Assembly: GCA_005877705.1 (NCBI GenBank)
Contig: VBNY01000058.1
Coordinates: forward strand, 1 to 6,939
Direction of reading: 5' to 3'
Length of the DNA stretch: 6,939 nucleotides
DNA from: Gammaproteobacteria bacterium
GTDB lineage: Bacteria > Pseudomonadota > Gammaproteobacteria > Steroidobacterales > Steroidobacteraceae
Shown here: positions 5,040-6,939 of the stretch, in pieces
Position numbering within the stretch: the first letter of the stretch is position 1
Layout: every line of letters starts with the position of its first letter
Position numbers and translations under genes: made by a program
The notes under the pieces: model-generated
Seen by the model: only the letters and a program-made list of their open reading frames with translations
The model's database searches: none
Told to the model about the DNA's origin: nothing

Positions 5040-6380
5040 TTAGCTCCACGGAAACGGGCTGTTGGAGGTTGGATGCAGTTTACCCTCGGCGAAGCGTGAG
5101 AAGCGAAATGGCTGCAACAGCTCGCTCGGCCGGCCGCAGATGTCCTCGGCCACCAGCTGGCCGACGCCGATCATCTTATAGCCATGGTTCGAATCGGCCA
5201 CCACATAGACGTTATCGCAGAAGCGGTCGAATACCGGGAAATTGTCGGCCGTGAAGGAGCCGATGCCGCCGGAGGGCTCGCGCTTGAATTGCGGCAGCTT
5301 GCCCTCGAAGCGCTTCTGACAGAAGGCGAGCGCCGAGCACCACATGTGGGCAAAGTCCTCGCCGACCACGAAATCGGGGGATTCCGGCCCGTACGGATCG
5401 ATGTTCACCGTGGCCGGATCGGCCTTCACCTTGAAGGGCATGGCCCCGCCCTGGACCCCGCCGAAATTGAAGTCCGGCTTGTAGTAGATGCCCCAGATGC
5501 GGTCCGTGATGACCGAGTGATCCACGTCGGAATAGAGCGTCGCATCCGTGTCCACGTGGATCACCGGTGGCATCTGGCCGTCATTCGTGCGCTGCACCTT
5601 CGGGTCGACGCCGAGCGTGCCCTCCTGGAGTGACCAGAAGGTCCACATCGGAACGTTCTGATGCAACTGGCCGTCGCGGCCCTTGATGGTGATACCAGGG
5701 GGCAGCCCCAGCATGTCCCACAGTTGCTTGACCCAGGGGCCGGCGCCGATCACGACCCAATCGCAGTCGATGTTTCCCTTGTCGGTGATGACCGTCTTGA
5801 CGGCGCCCGCGTTGTCCTTGCGAAACCCGGTCACCTTGACGCCGGTGAGGATCCTGACGCCTTGGCTCTCGGCCTTGCGAGCCAGACCGTACACCGAGGC
5901 CTTGTTGTTGGCATAGCCGCCCTTTTTCTCGTGCAGCACGGAGGTGATGCCCTTGGCCTGCCAGTCCTCGAACAGACGTTTCATGTAGGCGGCGGAATCC
6001 TTCTCGCCCTCGATGAAGACCGACTCGTAGCCGATCTCCCGCTGCTGGCGCGCGATGCTCGCCACCTGCTCGTGCATGACCTCCGGGCTGATCTGCATGT
6101 AGCCCACGGGATGGTAGCTGAAGGCCGCCGGGTCGCTGTCCCAGACCGAGACGCTGTGGGCCATCAGCCGGCGCATGGCGGGCTGGTAGTAGTTGTTGCG
6201 GATGACGCCGCAGGCGATCCCGGAGGCGCCGGCGGCAATGCCGGACTTGTCGAGAACTAAGATGTCCTTGCCGCTGCCACGCCCGGTGCGCCGCAGCGCC
6301 TCGCCCAGATGCCAGGCGGTGCTCAGGCCGTGGATGCCGGCGCCGATGATCAAGTATTTGGTGGCGGTGGGAACGCCCAT
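5040..6380 (-). CDS. FAD-dependent amine/amino-acid oxidoreductase, DAO family, sarcosine oxidase beta-like
   Basis: A 446-residue flavoprotein of the D-amino acid oxidase/sarcosine oxidase fold, which oxidises the C-N bond of secondary or tertiary amino acids. Features: Rossmann FAD motif IIGAGIHGLSTAWHL (11-25), acidic end of the second strand LVLDK (41-45), SGIACGVIRNNYY (53-65) near the isoalloxazine, a second FAD strand WVVIGAGPW (208-216), and a C-terminal FAD/substrate block GGIGSFTADNFPVFD (371-385) and DSNHGYKMIGVG (396-407). It lacks a signal peptide. In heterotetrameric sarcosine oxidase beta a His before the segment like GLARKA carries covalent FMN; here the region reads ANNKASVYGLARKA (157-170) with no His, so FMN binding is unlikely. 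No SoxD, SoxA or SoxG partner follows; the next gene is the ligase. The start ATG has GGAG 11 nt upstream. It is probably the first gene of the leftward operon. An N-alkylglutamate dehydrogenase or oxidase role is inferred from context only. Confidence 0.87.
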   Translation of the reverse strand: MGVPTATKYLIIGAGIHGLSTAWHLGEALRRTGRGSGKDILVLDKSGIAAGASGIACGVIRNNYYQPAMRRLMAHSVSVWDSDPAAFSYHPVGYMQISPEVMHEQVASIARQQREIGYESVFIEGEKDSAAYMKRLFEDWQAKGITSVLHEKKGGYANNKASVYGLARKAESQGVRILTGVKVTGFRKDNAGAVKTVITDKGNIDCDWVVIGAGPWVKQLWDMLGLPPGITIKGRDGQLHQNVPMWTFWSLQEGTLGVDPKVQRTNDGQMPPVIHVDTDATLYSDVDHSVITDRIWGIYYKPDFNFGGVQGGAMPFKVKADPATVNIDPYGPESPDFVVGEDFAHMWCSALAFCQKRFEGKLPQFKREPSGGIGSFTADNFPVFDRFCDNVYVVADSNHGYKMIGVGQLVAEDICGRPSELLQPFRFSRFAEGKLHPTSNSPFPWS

Positions 6381-6435
6381 GGTGTCTGACTCCGTGCGCC
6401 AGTGAGTCTTCTGCGGGACTTGACGCGGGCGGGTG

Positions 6436-6465
6436 ATAGTGGCACAAACTTCCCACCGATTTCAA
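6436..6465 (-). promoter_or_regulatory. Candidate promoter for the leftward operon
   Basis: Reading leftward, TTGAAA (6465-6460, five of six to the -35 consensus) is followed after 18 nt by CACTAT (6441-6436, a weak -10). The start codon of the oxidoreductase lies 55 nt downstream. The -35 box overlaps the inverted AAAATTGGT-type element at 6462-6474, which would suit repression by the divergent regulator. The -10 match is poor, so this is only a candidate. Confidence 0.3.
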
Positions 6466-6520
6466 ACCAATTTTGAGCCAGTTCTCCTACAGGTCACTGC
6501 GATGCCTAAAATTGGTCTGA
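6462..6520. repeat. Inverted pair of 13-bp elements spanning the divergent gap
   Basis: TCAAACCAATTTT (6462-6474) is the inverse complement, with one mismatch, of AAAATTGGTCTGA (6508-6520). The two arms are separated by 33 nt, which include the proposed regulator start codon. The right arm overlaps the complete TGGT-CTG-ACCA palindrome; the left arm has only a half-site. The arrangement resembles two operators for one regulator, one near each divergent promoter. Confidence 0.6.
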
Positions 6521-6939
6521 CCACAGACAACGATATGGCCGCGCGCATGGTGGATCCTGTCCGCGGCTCCTCGTGGATCACGGCGCAGCTGCGCCACGCG
6601 ATCCTGGATGGGCGCTATGCGCACGGTGAGAAGCTTCCCGCGGAGCGCCAGTTCGCTTCGGCCTTCGGCGCCTCGCGCGCCACGATCCGCACCGCGTTGT
6701 GCCGGCTCGAAACCGAGCGCCTCGTCACGCGGCGGCTGGGCGCCGGAACGTTCGTCAACTTCCGCGCGCCGGGCAGCAGCGAGGACATCGCCGAGCTCAC
6801 CAGTCCACTCGAGCTCATCGACGTACGCCTCGGAATGGAGCCGAACATGGTGCGGCTCGCGGTGCTGAACGCCACGGGTCGGGACGTCGAGCGTTTGACC
6901 GGCGCGGTCGCGCTCATGCAGGCCTCGAGCGGCGACAGT
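6502..6939 (+). CDS. GntR-family transcriptional regulator, FadR subfamily (partial, runs off right edge)
   Basis: The first 146 codons are present and the frame is open to the edge. Residues 24-85 form a typical GntR winged helix: WITAQLRHAILDGRY, then GEKLPAERQFASAFGASRAT and IRTALCRLETERLVTRR, ending in the wing GAGTFV. From about residue 100 (SPLELIDVRLGMEPNMVRLA) the start of an FCD effector domain is seen, as in regulators that sense small organic acids; the metal-ligand part of that domain is beyond the edge. It is divergent from the amine-metabolism operon and so is the likely regulator of it, with an amine or glutamate derivative as possible effector. The start is not certain: the ATG at 6502 has only AGG nine nt upstream, and a perfect operator-like palindrome lies in codons 4-8. 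In-frame ATGs at 6535 and 6547 would place that palindrome upstream of the coding sequence without losing any of the winged helix. Confidence 0.88.
   Translation, partial: MPKIGLTTDNDMAARMVDPVRGSSWITAQLRHAILDGRYAHGEKLPAERQFASAFGASRATIRTALCRLETERLVTRRLGAGTFVNFRAPGSSEDIAELTSPLELIDVRLGMEPNMVRLAVLNATGRDVERLTGAVALMQASSGDS
6513..6523. promoter_or_regulatory. FadR-type GntR operator-like palindrome TGGTCTGACCA
   Basis: TGGT-CTG-ACCA is a perfect palindrome with a 3-nt centre, matching the TGGTNNNACCA / TNGTNNNACNA pattern bound by many FadR-subfamily GntR proteins. It lies right at the beginning of the gene of such a regulator, so autoregulation is the simplest reading. Binding is inferred, not shown. 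Confidence 0.6.

Noticed and set aside
6615..6917. Leftward open frame of 100 codons opposite the GntR gene
   Set aside because: The rightward frame has a full GntR winged helix, so this is its shadow.

Overview
The window is GC-rich with tightly packed genes and resembles an accessory nitrogen or amine-metabolism locus of a proteobacterium. The gene families are those of the rhizobial glxBCD region and of the N-methylglutamate (NMG) pathway of methylotrophs. The sequence alone does not settle the genus or class.

Layout: six genes, two of them cut by the window edges. Five read leftward as an apparent operon, in transcription order: a stand-alone FAD oxidoreductase of the DAO/sarcosine oxidase beta type (6380-5040); a type III glutamine synthetase-like ligase (4978-3512); a class II glutamine amidotransferase-like subunit (about 3369-2500); a GXGXG beta-helix subunit (2480-1644); an FMN/Fe-S glutamate synthase-like subunit (1630-248); and the Ala/Lys-rich N-terminus of an unrecognised protein running off the left edge (228-1). 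That makes six leftward open frames counting the fragment. A FadR-subfamily GntR regulator reads rightward from 6502 and off the right edge. The 121-bp divergent gap, together with the first codons of the regulator, carries a TGGTCTGACCA operator-like palindrome and a second, inverted, partial copy.

Inferred joint function: the amidotransferase, GXGXG and FMN subunits together are the three parts of a split glutamate synthase (GlxBCD/MgsABC type). With a gamma-glutamylamide-forming ligase and an amine-oxidising flavoprotein this gives the logic of the NMG pathway: the amine is ligated to glutamate, transferred to form an N-substituted glutamate, then oxidised. Two differences stand out. The oxidation step is represented by one flavoprotein, with no SoxD/SoxA/SoxG-type partners visible. 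The ligase has aromatic residues where canonical glutamine synthetase has two acidic ammonium-pocket residues, suggesting an amine larger than ammonia.

The most unusual stretch is the junction between the ligase and the amidotransferase (3370-3511). It holds a bidirectional terminator-like hairpin and a second, perfect 12-bp hairpin, just where the amidotransferase should have its N-terminal catalytic Cys block (normally Met-Cys-Gly-Ile). Either the start of that gene has been lost or rearranged, or a palindromic element sits in frame inside it. No tRNA, rRNA, CRISPR array or insertion sequence was seen, and no gene-free stretch exceeds 300 bases.
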